DNA from: Bos javanicus | Lineage: Eukaryota; Chordata; Mammalia; Artiodactyla; Bovidae | Direction of reading: 5' to 3' | NCBI RefSeq assembly: GCF_032452875.1 | Contig: NC_083876.1 | Span: forward strand, 22,356,001 to 22,420,000 | Length of the DNA stretch: 64,000 nt | Shown: one piece after another, positions 1-11,800 of the stretch | How the letters are laid out: every line of letters begins with the position of its first letter | Numbering within the stretch: position 1 is the first letter of the stretch | Made by a program: the position numbers and the translations under genes | The notes under the pieces: model-generated | Seen by the model: the letters and a program-made list of their open reading frames with translations, nothing else | Database searches by the model: none | What the model was told of the DNA's origin: nothing

Positions 1-683
1 TTAAAGATCTCCCCCAAATGATGGGCTACTTAACTTAGATATACTTAACTCCCCATTTCCATCACTCTCCTTTCTTCCTCTCCGCCCTCTTTCTTCTTCT
101 AAAGGGTCCTTGGCTTTTTCAGTGCTGAGTTGACAGCAAAGGTAAACTCAGAGCCCACATATACATTTTATTCCTTTCCTCTCCCTCTTTTCTACTGTTG
201 AACCCCAGGCTTAAGTTTCTTTCTAACAACCCATACCATCACAGTTTAAAGTTTGGGAAACTAAATCTATGTAAGAGCTTGCAAGATAGTGATGTCCAAT
301 TATTAGGTAACTGGTACTACTTGATTCATCCTAGAATCATCCTTTATTTTTCATGTGAAACTTTAACAGAAAGTCTCTTCTTAAAGTAAATCCTTGGATT
401 GGTTTCTCACTACAGCTCAATTTCAGGTCTTTTAAGAGAAAAAACAAATCTCCAGTTTCTGGAAAGGAGAAATAACATCTTATTTTATGATAGTGGGAAG
501 CCAGAACCCAAAGCCAAAGTTTCTTTATCACACTTAACTAGTTATGTTGACACAGGCCAGAGCTGTGCATCTGGGAATTTCTCACATATGTCCTGAAATT
601 GGCAACTCCATGATCCCAGTCTAAGTCAGGACTCCCATGAGTCATGGGAGCAGGCAGACTTTGATCCTTCCCTTTAAGTGTCA
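1..683. other. No recognised gene or repeat
   Basis: AT-rich to mixed sequence with pyrimidine-rich patches near 60-110 and 170-195. Open frames here are short, overlap on both strands and lack a splice or codon pattern that would support a gene. I see nothing assignable up to the BOV-A2 insertion. Confidence 0.6.
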
Positions 684-697
684 GCAGCGACATGGGG

Positions 698-977
698 CGG
701 AGAAGGCGATGGCACCCCACTCCAGTATTCTTGCCTGGAAACTCCTATGGATGGAGGAGCCTGGTAGGCTGCAGTCCATGGGGTCGTGAAGAGTCGGACA
801 TGACTGAGCGACTTCACTTTCACTTTTCACTTTCATGCATTGGAGAAGGAAATGGCAACCCACTCCAGTGTTCTTGGCTGGAGAATCCCAGGGATGGGGG
901 AGCCTGGTGGGCTGCCATCTATGGGGTCACAGAGAGTCAGACACGACTGAAGTGACTTAGCAGCAGCAGCAGCAGTG
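698..977 (+). mobile_element. BOV-A2 SINE, full dimer
   Basis: Two BovA monomers in tandem: the first has the 'actccagtattcttgcctgg' box and ends in the GAGTCGGACATGACTGAGCGACTT type motif. The second starts after a 'cactttcatgcattgg' linker and ends in a (CAG)n tail. The copy is flanked by a 14-bp direct repeat (684-697 and 978-991, two mismatches) that reads as the target-site duplication made by LINE machinery. The family is non-autonomous and is thought to be mobilised by BovB enzymes. Short open frames across it are chance. Confidence 0.92.
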
Positions 978-991
978 GCAGTGACACGGGG

Positions 992-2008
992 TCAAGTCTC
1001 TGCTTCAGGGAGCTTATGATCTTGGGTGCTATCATCTCCTGAAGGAAAGTAATGTTACCATATATCATAGCTGTATTTTCTGTGAAGTGTTCAGTTCTCA
1101 TTGCCTCTGAACAGCTGAGCATCTCTGAACAATTCCAGAGGCAGAGTAATTTCACCTATTTTCTTTATCATTCTCATTGCAGAGAATTTAACAAATATTT
1201 AAAATTCAATATTAAAAAATTTAAAGTCACATTTTACACCATGAATATCTGCTCATCCCCAAATTGTGCAACCGTTAGTGTGTTTAAGGTGATTATTATG
1301 TCACTAAAAATTATGATCTAACAGCCCTCAGATAAATGGTTCACAAATTTTTCTTTCCTTAATTGCTACAGCTGATGCTTGTAAGTGTCTGTCGATTTAG
1401 CTGTAAGGCTAAAGCTTCTGGTAAATGAAGAATCCACAGTCACTCACTGCAACTCAGCTGCCTGCGTACCTGGGCCCAGATGGGGATACAAGTCTACATG
1501 AACACAACTAGCCACTAACACCAAATGCATACTTGTTGCAAACACTTTTTGAAAATGCTTTGCATGATGGAACAATCTCACTACCTGCAAAAAATGAGGT
1601 CACCCTTATCTCTCAATAATAGGTAAAAGGAGAAATATACATCACTGTTTTAAAGCAACCACAGTGAAAAAGTAATGCTTGACTTGCTTAGGGACAAAAA
1701 ATTTCTCAGTATTTGTAGAAGATATTCAAAGGGTAAAGCATTCTGATAAAACATGACCTCAGACAATGGGCTCTTCAAAAATGTTCACTCTTCAAACTGC
1801 CAAAGAAGCATTTTCCCCTCTGCAAGTATTTCTTGCTCTTTTATAATGATCATGAATATCATTATATCATACTGAAAAAAAATTAACAATCAGCATGGTC
1901 ATTTATACATTTCGATCTCATTTGTAAGTAATATACTAAAGCTTATTTTACATATATCTACAAAGTGCAGCCCTCTTCTTCAGACACATGAAATTATGCA
2001 ATTATGAT
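992..2008. other. No recognised gene or repeat
   Basis: AT-rich single-copy-looking DNA. The longest frame (plus strand 1052-1321) has no recognisable domain and no coding signature I can defend. Confidence 0.55.
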
Positions 2009-2225
2009 TTGATCCCCTGTGGCTCAGAGGTAAAGAATCTACCTGCAATGTAGGAAATAGAGGATAGGCAGGTTCGATCCCAGGGTTGGGAAGATCCCCT
2101 GAAGAAGGAAATGACAACCCACTCCAGTATTCTTGCCAGGAAAATCCCATGGATGGAGGAATCTGGTGGGCTATGGTATATGGGATAGCAGAGTCAATCC
2201 CTGAAGTGACTAAGCACACACACTA
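2009..2225 (+). mobile_element. Bov-tA SINE
   Basis: The tRNA-Glu-like head ('gtggctcagaggtaaagaatct', then a B-box-like 'ggttcgatccc') is joined to one BovA monomer with 'actccagtattcttgcc'. It ends in a short CA-rich tail (agcacacacac). The tRNA head carries an internal pol III promoter in the source family; this copy has substitutions and no terminator that would make it a tRNA gene. Confidence 0.9.
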
Positions 2226-2321
2226 TACTATGCAAATTTCACAAGATAATTATCTCATTATGTTTACATATAACCGGAACAAAAAACCTAAGACTCTTCA
2301 AAGAACTTAATCTTTATAATT

Positions 2322-2605
2322 GCTGCTGCTACTGCTGCTGCTGCTAAGTCGCTTCAGTCGTTCCCGACTCTTAGCGACCCCATGGACTGCAGCCTACCAG
2401 GCTCCCCCATCCCTGGGATTCTCCAGGCAAGAACACTGGAGTGGATTGCCATTTCCTTCTCCAATGCATGAAAGTGAAAAGTGAAAGGGAAGTCGCTCAG
2501 TCGTTCCCGACTCTTAGCGACCCCATGGACTGAAGCCTACCAGGCTCCTCTGTCCATGGATTTTCCAGGCAAGACTACTGGAGTGGGGTGCCATTGCCTT
2601 CTCCG
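2322..2605 (-). mobile_element. BOV-A2 SINE, antisense, perfect TSD
   Basis: A dimeric BOV-A2 in reverse orientation: it opens with the complement of the (CAG)n tail and closes with 'gccattgccttctcc'. A perfect 12-bp direct repeat, atctttataatt, flanks it at 2310-2321 and 2606-2617. A perfect duplication and low divergence point to a recent insertion. Confidence 0.94.
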
Positions 2606-2617
2606 ATCTTTATAATT

Positions 2618-3194
2618 AAGTGTTTACTATTATTTTTGGTATGTATCACCACAGCACTCTTATGCTTATCCTTATTATGACACTCATCAAATTGTGTTGG
2701 AATTGTGAGCTTGTTTTACATCTCCCCACTAGACTAGAAATATTCCATAGGCAAGGACTTTATAGAATTTATTCATTATTTTAATCTATGTGCATTACAA
2801 GAGAAAAAGAGGGAGAGATGATAAATACACATGAATTCTCCCATGTGGTTAAGCCCCTAAATAAATAATAATCAAGTTTTATACTTTTGATAATAACAGT
2901 TAAAGAATGTCTTCAATAGAAGAATCAGAAATGAGATGGTAACTGGGGATAAGGATAACAAAATTTTCAAAATACTAAAATAGATTCCTCCAGAAATCGA
3001 CTTAAATTCACACAGTTTGTTTAAGTGTTTATTGAGCAGCTAGATTGAGGAGGTGCACAAGCTAAAGGGAGAAAGGAGGGGAAGAGTATCCTCTAGTGAT
3101 TGCTGAAACTTGTTGACATAAATTGAAGATCATTGTGAATACAGTATCACTATCCTAAAATGGATACAAAAATGTTGAAATCAGACAATTAGAG
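2618..3194. other. Unassigned; possible L2/MIR-type remnant near 2695-2790
   Basis: The 'ttgtgagctt...ggcaaggactttat' stretch resembles the decayed 3' region of old mammalian L2/MIR-type repeats, but it is too diverged to name with confidence. The remainder has no recognisable feature. Confidence 0.35.
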
Positions 3195-3395
3195 GGGCTT
3201 CCCTGGTGGTTCAGACAGTAAATAATCTGCCTGCAATGAAGGAGACCTGGGTTCAATCCCTGGGTTGGGAAGATCCCCTGGCTAGGGAAATGGCAACCCA
3301 CTCCAGTATTCTTGCCTGGGAAATTCCATGGACAGAAGAGCCTGGTGGGTCACAAAGAGTCGGACACGACTGAGTGACTAACACACACACACATA
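3195..3395 (+). mobile_element. Bov-tA SINE
   Basis: Starts with 'ggcttccctggtggttcag', has a B-box-like 'ggttcaatccc', then a BovA monomer ending GAGTCGGACACGACTGAGTG and a (CA)n tail of about five units. The full-length structure of the family is visible. Confidence 0.92.
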
Positions 3396-4027
3396 AAAAC
3401 TATGAACATAAAAATGTACTTGCTGAACTTAGAACACTAGAAGTAAAGGACAGTTTCCGAACACCTGAATAATAGTCTGCCAGGTTTAGAGATAGCAATA
3501 TTCTCTGTCAGTTGTGACAATATCATCACTATCTTGATAGGAGACAGAATTTCAGTACTTGAGGACATGGAAAGAAATGGACCCTAATCAAAAGTTTTTA
3601 CATGCCCTTTCTTGTCTCCCTAGTGAATTCACTGCTCTTATAATAACTGGATATTTCTAGCCCAGCCTTCAAGCCGTCTGCCTAAATGCCAGACTGTTCC
3701 CTGGTGCTTGGCAGTATTCACAAAGGGACACCAGCACCTTATACCTGAAGCTCTGCAGACTTGACCCTTCCTGCCAACCGGAGGGGTTATTTTAATTCTT
3801 TTTATTCTCCTTCCCAAATATAGAAATTATTGGTCCAAAATAAAATGCAATTGCTTTTTTCTAACACATCAACTGCTCATTTACAGTCAAAGTAACTATT
3901 AACATTTACAGCTTATTTCCTTCTTCCTGTGGGTCATTCTTGTGTGTTTGCTAGATTGTGGAATGAAAGAATTCCTTGTTATCATTAGGTTCCAATATAG
4001 TTTGGCTTTTTTCCTCGTCTTGTTTTT
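3396..4027. other. No recognised gene or repeat
   Basis: Sequence between a Bov-tA SINE and the first LTR. No open frame of note and no recognisable repeat. It ends in a T-rich run directly before the LTR. Confidence 0.5.
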
Positions 4028-4410
4028 TGTTAAAAAAAAAAATCACAGGCTCCAAATGGAGTCTCTTGTGCTAAACCCCAGGTTGGCGAATCAAGACTTA
4101 ATACCTAACTAACTGCAGTGACAACCTTCCCCAGGAATGTAGTCTTAACTAGTCAATCTGGAAGTTTCTGGTATGTAATGATGAGGTAATCTGTCACACA
4201 AACCCCTTTTATCTCCCACAGGTAGGTTATCTAAGCCTGAAAAACCCAGTCTTCCTCCTCTTCTGCCTATAAAAGTCTTCCATTTTGTCCAGCTCCTCAC
4301 AACTACTTTCTGCTTGGTGAATGGGATGCTACAAGATTTGTGAGTCATTCAATAAAGTCAAATAGATCTTTAAAATGTACTGGATTGAACTTTTTTTTTT
4401 TTTTTTAGCA
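4028..4410 (+). mobile_element. ERV1-type LTR (upstream copy)
   Basis: About 383 bp, beginning TGTTA and ending in a T-run plus AGCA. It contains a TATA box (TATAAAAG, 4268-4275) and an AATAAA signal (4351-4356) spaced as in a retroviral U3-R-U5. It aligns by eye along its length with the LTR at 15422-15803, with a rough impression of a quarter of positions differing. A bovine ERV1 LTR (BTLTR1-like) is my best guess. It may be the 5' LTR of a provirus or an independent solo copy. The sequence just downstream could be a decayed primer-binding site but does not match one well. Confidence 0.75.
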
Positions 4411-5321
4411 GTGTTAGTGATGTGATCCAAAGTAAACTTGTAACAGCATTTGGGGACAAAAAGAAACGAAGGCATGGCACCTACAAACACCTTTTTGAGT
4501 TCACTGTCTTTCTTGCCACTTCTGAGAGTCTTAGGTAAGTTCTCAGTTCTGAGCTCTGCTCTCTTTGCATTGAATTCCCAATCTAATTGGTTTTCCAATA
4601 CAGGGCAGGTCAGCTTTGAGCTGCCAGATGGTTCTACCTGGAACCCAATTGAGCTGTCAAACAACCCTTCCCAGAGCCAAGCTCCTAGCTTTCAGGTTGT
4701 AATTCCCAGGTTTTCGAGTAGAAAACCCCCAACCCTTGATTCTTTCTGAAAATCCATGTGGGAACTGTTGGTGGTGGCTCACAGCTCCCCGTCCATGGAG
4801 AGCCCTTCAGTCCTCAGTCCCCGTTTGTTGAGTTCTGCTGGTTCAATCCTCTCCCCAGTCAAGGTTCCATGGGAACTGATGATGGTGTACTGGGCCTTCT
4901 CTTGGCCAGAATGAACAGTGCATGTTTGTTTGTCTTGTTTTAGGTAGATAAAAGCTAGTTAAAAGACATGGAATCTTTAATTTCTAAACAGTCATTTGTG
5001 CCATCTTCCAGCACAGCTACTCATTTTATATCCAAGAACTATAATCCCAGAAGCTGTAGAGGTCCACAAAAATGGCAACATCTTACTGTGTCCTAAGAGT
5101 TTAGCCTGGAAGCCATGGGGTGAGAGGCCTTGAAATACGACCAGATAAAAGTGTGGTTGCACCTCAATTGTGGCTAAGATCCTGCCAAACTCCTGTCAGT
5201 TCTCAGGAGAATTATAATGGCCATTAGAAGGAATATTCCATTAGATAAGATCATTGAAAAAGTGCATTTAAAAGCAAAGTCTTCCAAATCAAACTGAATA
5301 GGAAACCTATTTTCTTTATTT
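4411..5321 (+). other. Putative decayed ERV leader/gag region
   Basis: Lies directly downstream of the LTR. An open frame of 99 codons (4450-4749) and another of 61 codons (4758-4943) show no domain I recognise. A 19-base stretch near 5285-5303 (ccaaatcaaactgaatagg) recurs with one change near 14201, inside the region before the other LTR, which suggests shared internal sequence. Assignment to the provirus rests on position only. Confidence 0.35.
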
Positions 5322-5845
5322 TTAAATTAATTTTTATTTTGTATTGGAGTATAGCTGATTTGCAGTGTTGTGCTAGTTTCAGGGGTACAGCTAAGTGATT
5401 CCATTATACATATACATATATTCATTCTTTTTCAGATTCTTTTCCCATTAAGGTCATTACAGAATATTGAATATAGTTCCCTGAGCTATACTGTAGGCCC
5501 TTGTTGGTTATCTATGTTATGTATAGCAGTGTGTATATATTAATCCCCAACTCCTCATTTATCCCCTCCCCCTACCCACTCTGACATTTCCCCTTTCATA
5601 AGCATAGGTTTGTTTTTGAAGTCTGTGAGTCTGTTTCTGTTTGTAAATAAGTTCATTTGTGTCATTTTCTAGACTCCATATATAAGGGATATCCTATGAT
5701 GTTTGTTTTTCTCTGTTGACTTATTTCACATAGCATAATCTAGGCCCATCCATGTTGCTGCAAATGGCATTATTTCATTCTTTTTTTATGATGGAGTAAT
5801 ACTCCATTACATACATGTATCACATCTTCTTTATGGGATACCTCT
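5322..5845 (-). mobile_element. L1 LINE 3' end, antisense
   Basis: The T-rich start, then 'gtattggagtatagctgatt', 'atagttccctgagctatac' and 'atttcattctttttttatgatggagtaatactcc' are the reverse complement of the artiodactyl L1 ORF2 end and 3' UTR. It is 5'-truncated and carries no usable coding sequence. Confidence 0.88.
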
Positions 5846-6392
5846 TTTAATTAGTATGCAGAAGCCTTGAAAAGTCTGCAAGATTCCAAAATAGCTTCAT
5901 TGAACGATTTGTTGTTAAAAGCTAATGAAAAATTAACAATATAATAGGTACCTAAGACAAAAGAACTCTAAGACTGATGTAACTCCCTCCTTCCTCATTT
6001 ACTGGACTACTCTTTCTAGTATCCTCTGGTTGAATTGGTTTTCTACTCTAAAAAGACTACAGGACCATGAATAAGAGTCTGCCAAGTCAATGGCCTTACA
6101 GATGCTCCCATATAGCCCCCTTCCAGAGTTGACAAGACTACAGGATTTTTTGTTTCTCGTAAACTGCCATATTATTCCATTCAACTAAATTTTTAATGCC
6201 AAGGGGAAACTAAAATTAAAATTAATTAAAAAAAAACTTTCCATAATGTGGTAAATATCAGAGCTACTCACTCCATTTTAAATCCTATTCAGAATCTGAA
6301 GAGGGGATCCTGATAAAGCTGGAAGAAGCTGGCTAACGGTGAAATTCTTACCAGGTCAGCTCTCCCAAATCTGTCTAGAGTACCTGGTGTGT
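5846..6392. other. Unassigned, possibly provirus interior
   Basis: Lies between an L1 and a Bov-tA inside the LTR-bounded interval. The minus-strand frame at 5999-6184 has no recognisable motif. I cannot show retroviral homology here. Confidence 0.35.
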
Positions 6393-6613
6393 GAGTGATT
6401 GCTCAGTCAAGTCCAACTCGTTGCGACCCCATGGACTATATATAGCCCATTAAGGCTTCTCTGTCCATGGACTTTTCCAGGCAAGAATACTAGAATGTGT
6501 AGCCTTTCCCTTCTCTAGGGGATCTTCCTGACCCAGGGACTGAACCCACATCTCTTGTGTCTCCTGCATTGGAGGGCGAATTCTTTACTACCTGCACCAC
6601 CTGAGGAGCCCTA
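6393..6613 (-). mobile_element. Bov-tA SINE, antisense
   Basis: Reverse-complement BovA monomer (ctcagtcaagtccaactcgt, 'ccaggcaagaatactag') followed by the complement of the tRNA-like head ending 'acctgaggagccc'. Diverged compared with the BOV-A2 copies, so probably older. Confidence 0.87.
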
Positions 6614-7479
6614 CAGTACCCGAGAGGGAAAGGAAAACAAAATATCCTTTATCCCCTCTTTGGGAACACATCTTGAGTCCAATGGGTCATTCAATACTGC
6701 CAGAAATATTTACTCTTTGTCCCGGTTAAAAAATTGCCAGGGTATTTAAAATAATCTTTTAAAAATTCCCTCTATGGTCAAAAGTTCGTCAGAGATTAGA
6801 AACCGATATTCAGAGTCTGACAGAAATTTTTTATAAGCTCTCTCCTCATTGATGATAATGTAACTGAGTGGATAGATCAACTTATAATGTAATGGATAGA
6901 TCAACTTATAATATAATCAACTTATAATGTAACTGAATGGATAGATCAACTGAACTTCCAGTTCCTTGAAGAATTAAAAGCAATTGTCCTTATCTTACAA
7001 ATCTCTACAAAATCAGAAATGTGACTCTAAAAAGAGTTCAAATTATTGGAGTGCTTACATTCTTTCCCTGTGCCTTTGAGATATAAATATTTCATCTCAT
7101 GTCCTCTGGGAACCTTGATCGAGACGATCTCCAATTCCTAAAACTAAAAGAAAAGGGGACAGAGGACTTTTTAAAAATTCAAACATCTCCACAGCTTCCG
7201 TAACATTACTTGTCAAGGACGAACACAAATGTAAAATGTCTTCTCCACAAATATTAACAGAAAAAATGTTAGCCATCTGAGTAGGTAAACTTATATGATT
7301 CCAACTGTCATTTTATAACTAGTGAGTTTTATATGATTATACCTGTCTCACGGCTAAAATTTTAAAGTGAAACTACAAGGTCTCTGTTTATATTTGTCTG
7401 TATACTTGTTTGTCTACATAGATGTGTTGCAGATATGTGGTATTTCCTACTGCCAAAATATTATTAAAATTAATCTGTA
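6614..7479. other. Unassigned, possibly provirus interior
   Basis: AT-rich sequence without an open frame of note. It contains the short tandem array listed separately. It may be ERV interior, since it lies between the two LTRs, but nothing recognisable proves this. Confidence 0.35.
6857..6951. repeat. Small imperfect tandem array (four units)
   Basis: Four head-to-tail variants of a unit like 'aatgtaactgagtggatag' followed by 'atcaacttat'. Unit lengths are about 29, 24, 16 and 26 bases; the shorter ones lack internal segments of the first. Looks like local replication slippage or unequal exchange. Confidence 0.85.
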
Positions 7480-8827
7480 AATGAGCAGTGGCCACGGGAC
7501 TAGAAAAGGTCAGTTTTCATTCCAATCCCTAAGAAAGGCAATGCGAAAGAATGCTCAAACTACTGCACAATTGCACTCATCTCACACACTAGTAAAGTAA
7601 TGCTCAAAATTCTCCAAGCCAGGTTTCAACAGTACATGAACTGTGAAATTTCAGATGTTTAAGCTGGATTTAGAAAAGGCAGAGGAACCAGAGATCAAAT
7701 TGCCAACATCCGCTGAATCATTGAAAAAGCAAGAGAGTTCCAGAAAAACATCTATTTCTGCTTTATTGACTATGCCAAAGCCTTTGATTGTGTGGATCAC
7801 AACAAACTGTGGAAAATTCTGAAAGAGATGGGAATACCAGACCACCTGACCTGCCTCTTGAGAAACCTGTATGCAGGTCAGGAACAACAGTTAGAACTGG
7901 ACATGGAACAACAGACTGGTTCCAAATAGGAAAAGGAGTACGTCAAGGCTGTATATTTTCGCCCTGCTCATTTAACTTATATGCAGAAAACATCATGAGA
8001 AATGCTGGACTGGATGAAGCACAAGCTGTAATCAGACTGCTGGGAGCAATATCAATCACCTCAGATATGCAGATGACACGACCCTTATGCCAGAAATCAA
8101 AGAGTAACTAAAATGCCTCTTGATGAAGGTGAAAGAGGAGAGTGAAAAAGCTGGCTTAAAACAACATTCAGTAGATGAAGATCATGGCATCCAGTCCCAT
8201 CACTTTATGGCAAATGATGGAGAAACAGTGGAAACATTGACAGACTTTATTTTTTGGGGCTCCAAAATCACTGCAGATGGTGACTGCAGCCTTGGAAGAA
8301 AAGTTATGACCAACATAGACAGCATATTAAAAAGCAGAGACATTACTTTGCCAACAAATTTCCATCTAGTCAAGGCTTTGGTTTTTCCAGTGGTCATGTG
8401 TGGATGTGAGAGTTGGCTTACACAGGTTTATAAAGAAAGCTGAGTGCTGAAGAATTGATGCTTTTGAACTGTGGTGTTGGAGAAGACTCTTGAAAGTCCC
8501 CTGGACTACAAGGAGATCCAACCAGTCCACCCTAAAGGAAATCAGTCCTGAATATTCATTGGAAGGACTGATGCTAAAGCTGAAACTCCAATACTTTGGC
8601 CACCTGATGCGAAGAGCTGACTCACTGGAAAAGACCCTGATGCTGGGAAAGATTGAGGCAGGAGGAGAAGGGGACAACAGAGAATGAGGTGGTTGGATGG
8701 CATCACCGACTCAACGGGCATGAGTTTGAGTGAAGTCCGGGAGTTGGTGATGGACAGGGAGGCCTGGCGTGTTGCAGTTCATGGGGTCCCAAAGTTGGAC
8801 ATGACTGAGTGACTGAACTGAACTGAA
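7480..8827 (+). mobile_element. BovB (RTE) LINE, 5'-truncated, sense
   Basis: Starts in the reverse transcriptase domain ('gagcagtggccac') and runs to the 3' terminus with GACTGAGTGACTGAACTGAACTG. The frame is broken several times. Visible pieces include the RT palm segment YAKAFDCVDH (about 7773-7802) and YADD (8066-8077), now in different or interrupted frames, and C-terminal parts at 8120-8443 and 8490-8687. The source enzyme nicks target DNA and reverse-transcribes its own RNA. This copy is dead. Confidence 0.93.
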
Positions 8828-9469
8828 AAGTGCTCCACTTAAATGACTTTAACAAATACTTACATAAACTTAGTACTCATAAGAATTCTCAAAATTCTGA
8901 TAGACAATAACCAAAATGCCTTTCAGATTCACATACTCTGGGAAAATATTTGGTATTAAAGGTAGTTTAAATTTGTTGGTTTGATTAAAATAGACACATC
9001 TTAGAGTTATCCACATTGAATATAAAGCAGACATATAACTTTTATTTTATCTGGGTTTATTATTAAAATAAGTTAAATTTACAAAATCTGTCAACAAGAA
9101 AATTTGATATGATGAATTTTCCATAAGGAATCTAATCCTTAATTGATAAAGACAAGTAAATTAAATAGATGTAAGTAGGATAAAAAGTTGATTGGTGAAT
9201 TTTTAAAATAATTTCCCCAAATATTTTTGCTAACTTGAAACTTTTAAGTTTTGCTAAGTGATGGTTAAACTCCTTGAATATCCAGATTATTTCCAAATAA
9301 GATAAAATACTGAAACATTAATAAGTTTACTCATTTCTTGCTTTGTTTTACAGAGGAATTAAAGATATTTTAGATTGTAAATAAACACATTTGATGCCAC
9401 TCTGAGAAATTTTCTGTAAGAAAGCACGTGTTTCAAGAAATTATAAAAAATATTTATAATTTTTTTACG
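8828..9469. other. Unassigned AT-rich stretch
   Basis: Very AT-rich, no open frame of note and no recognised repeat. Lies inside the LTR-bounded interval. Confidence 0.4.
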
Positions 9470-9790
9470 AGACAGCAAAAGAGACACTGATGTATAGAAC
9501 AGTCTTATGGACTCTGTGGGAGAGGGAGAGGGTGGGAAGATTTGGGAGAATGGCATTGAAACATGTAAAATATCATGTAAGAAACGAGTTGCCAGTCCAG
9601 GTTCGATGCATGATACTGGATGCTTGGGGCTAGTGCACTGGGACGACCCAGAGGGATGGTATGGGGAGGGAGGAGGGAGGAGGGTTCAGGATGGGGAACA
9701 CATGTATATCTGTGGCGGATTCATTTTGATATTTGGCAAAACTAATACAATTATGTAAAGTTTAAAAATAAAATAAAATTAGAAAAAAAA
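9470..9790 (+). mobile_element. L1 LINE 3' end, sense (ruminant type)
   Basis: Contains 'gagacactgatgtatagaac', 'gttcgatgcatgatactgg', a G-rich patch (ggagggaggagggaggaggg) and 'cacatgtatatctgtggcgg', followed by an A-rich tail. This is the 3' UTR of the young ruminant L1 family. Only the last 300 or so bases are present. Confidence 0.9.
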
Positions 9791-10640
9791 ATCCAAAAAA
9801 TAAATAAATAAAGAAGTGTCAACAACAACAACAAAAAAAGACATAAAACACCTATTAAATAAAAGAATTATAAAACAAAGAACTTTATGCACTTCTCTAT
9901 GTATATTCTGTACATAGAGAAAGTACTAAGTTAAAATTATTCAGAAACTTTGTAAAGAAAAGATCAAAAATATCCTAGGAAAATACAAATAAAAGGAAGT
10001 GAAAGTGAAAAAAAAAAAATTTATGTTTCCCAGTAAATAGAATGCTAATATAAAAGTTCATAAGTGCTTGCATCTTAGTTTATACTAGAAAGAAATCTGA
10101 GGTTTTTAAGGTTTAAAAATGCTAATCTATGCAATTGTAACTACCAGAAATAAGGGAAAGGAATTTCATGTGTGGTCAGAACTGGTTAAGATTGGAATAA
10201 ATTTAACTAAGTAAATGAGTTTTAACATCAAAAGTAAGCTGGTGCAAAGTTATTTTGGACTATTGGTCTGCTTTTGATAATAACAGACTGCAAAAGGTTT
10301 TTGTTTACCTTTTGAATAATCTGCTTAGGAAAAACAAAGATCTTGTGCCTGTCAAAATAATCACTATGTTCCAAGTCATCTTTATCAGGTTTTGATTACT
10401 TAAGTAAACCCAATCTTTACAACTTTGAAAGAATTAATTTAATTTCAAAACTGTACCATTCTGTATTTGCCTGTGAAGTCTGTCACTTTGGTTAAATAGA
10501 TAACTAAGTATTGTTTCATAGTGACATGATCCTATTTGATCCAATAGGATCCTATGATCCTAACTGACCAAGTATCTTAAAATTTTTTGACACTTTTGAC
10601 AAACTTCCCAGAAATCGAATTCTAAATGAAATCTTTCACT
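9791..10640. other. Unassigned, A-rich then AT-rich
   Basis: Begins in the extended A-rich tail of the L1. The rest may be provirus interior but shows no recognisable motif. A small perfect hairpin (9-bp arms 10528-10536 and 10543-10551 around a 6-base loop) sits inside it. Confidence 0.4.
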
Positions 10641-11800
10641 GTTGCTGTTATTGTTCAGTCCCAAAGTCATGTCCGACTCTTTGTGACCCCATGGAATGCA
10701 GCACGCCGAGCTTCCCTGTCCTTCACTATCTCCCAGAGTTTGCTCAAACTCATGTCCAGTGAGTCAGTGATGCCATCCAACCATCTCATCCTCTGTTGTC
10801 CCCCTCTCCTCTTGCCCTCAATCTTTCTCAGCATCAGGATCTTTTCTAATGAGTTGGCTCTTCACATCAGATGGCCAAAGTATTAGTGCTTCAGCATAAA
10901 TCCTTCCAATGAGTATTCAGGGTTGATTTCCTTTAAGATTGACTAGTGTGATCTCCTTGCAATCCAAGGGGTTTTTAAGAGCATCACAATTTGAAAGCAT
11001 CAACTCTTTGTCACTCTGCCATCTTTATGGTCCAGCTCTCACATCCATACACGACTACTGGAAAGACCATAGCCTTGACTAGATGGACCTTTCTCAGAAA
11101 AGTGATGTCTTTGCTTGTTAATACACTGTCTAGGTTTGTCAAAGCTTTCCTGCCAAGAAGCAATTGCCTTTTAATTTCATGGCTGCAGTCACCATCTTTA
11201 GGCTGGCTTTTTCACCCTCCTCTTTCACCCTTATCAAGAGGCTCTTTAGTTCCTGCCATTAAAGTGATGTCATCTGTATATCTGAGGTTGTTATTTCTCC
11301 CAGCAATCTTGATTCCAGCTTGTAACTCATCCAGCTCAGCATTTTGCATGATGTGCTCTGGGTATAAGTTAAATATACAGGGTGACAATGAGCAGCCTGT
11401 CATACTCCTTTCTCAATTCTGAACCAGTCACTTGTTCTATTTAAGGTTCTAACTGTTGCTTCTTGACCGCATATGGGTTTCTCAGGGGACAGGTAAGATG
11501 GTCTGGTATTCCCATCTCTTTAAGAGTTTTGTACAGTTTGTTATGATCCACACAGTCAAAAGCTTTAGTGTAGTCACTGAAACAGAGGTAGATGTTTTTC
11601 TGGAATTCTCTCGCTTTCTCTGTGATCCAGCAAATGTTGGCAACTTGATCTCTGGTTCCTCTGCCTTTTCTAAACCCAGCTTGAATACGTGGAAGTTCTC
11701 GGTTTACACAATGCTGAAGGCTAGCTTGAAGGATTTTGAGCATAACCTTACCAGCATGGGAGATGACTGCAACTGTCTGGTAGTTTGAACATTGTTTAGT
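10641..11800 (-). mobile_element. BovB LINE, 3' half of an inverted copy
   Basis: Reverse-complement BovB from the 3' terminus (10641) back into the RT domain. The minus strand encodes FRKGRGTRDQ, DYTKAFDCVDH and a mutated catalytic box (YTDD), with frameshifts and a deletion near 11185-11200. The joint with the oppositely oriented 5' segment is near 11800. The 3' end lies on the left, so the element as a whole is antisense to the window. Confidence 0.92.

Noticed and set aside
2009..2100. tRNA-like sequence with an A/B-box pattern
   Set aside because: It is the tRNA-derived head of Bov-tA, fused to BovA and without a cloverleaf or terminator, so not a tRNA gene. The same applies to all other Bov-tA and CHR heads.
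10528..10551. Perfect 9-bp hairpin
   Set aside because: Short, isolated, with no T-run or neighbouring gene; expected by chance in 64 kb.
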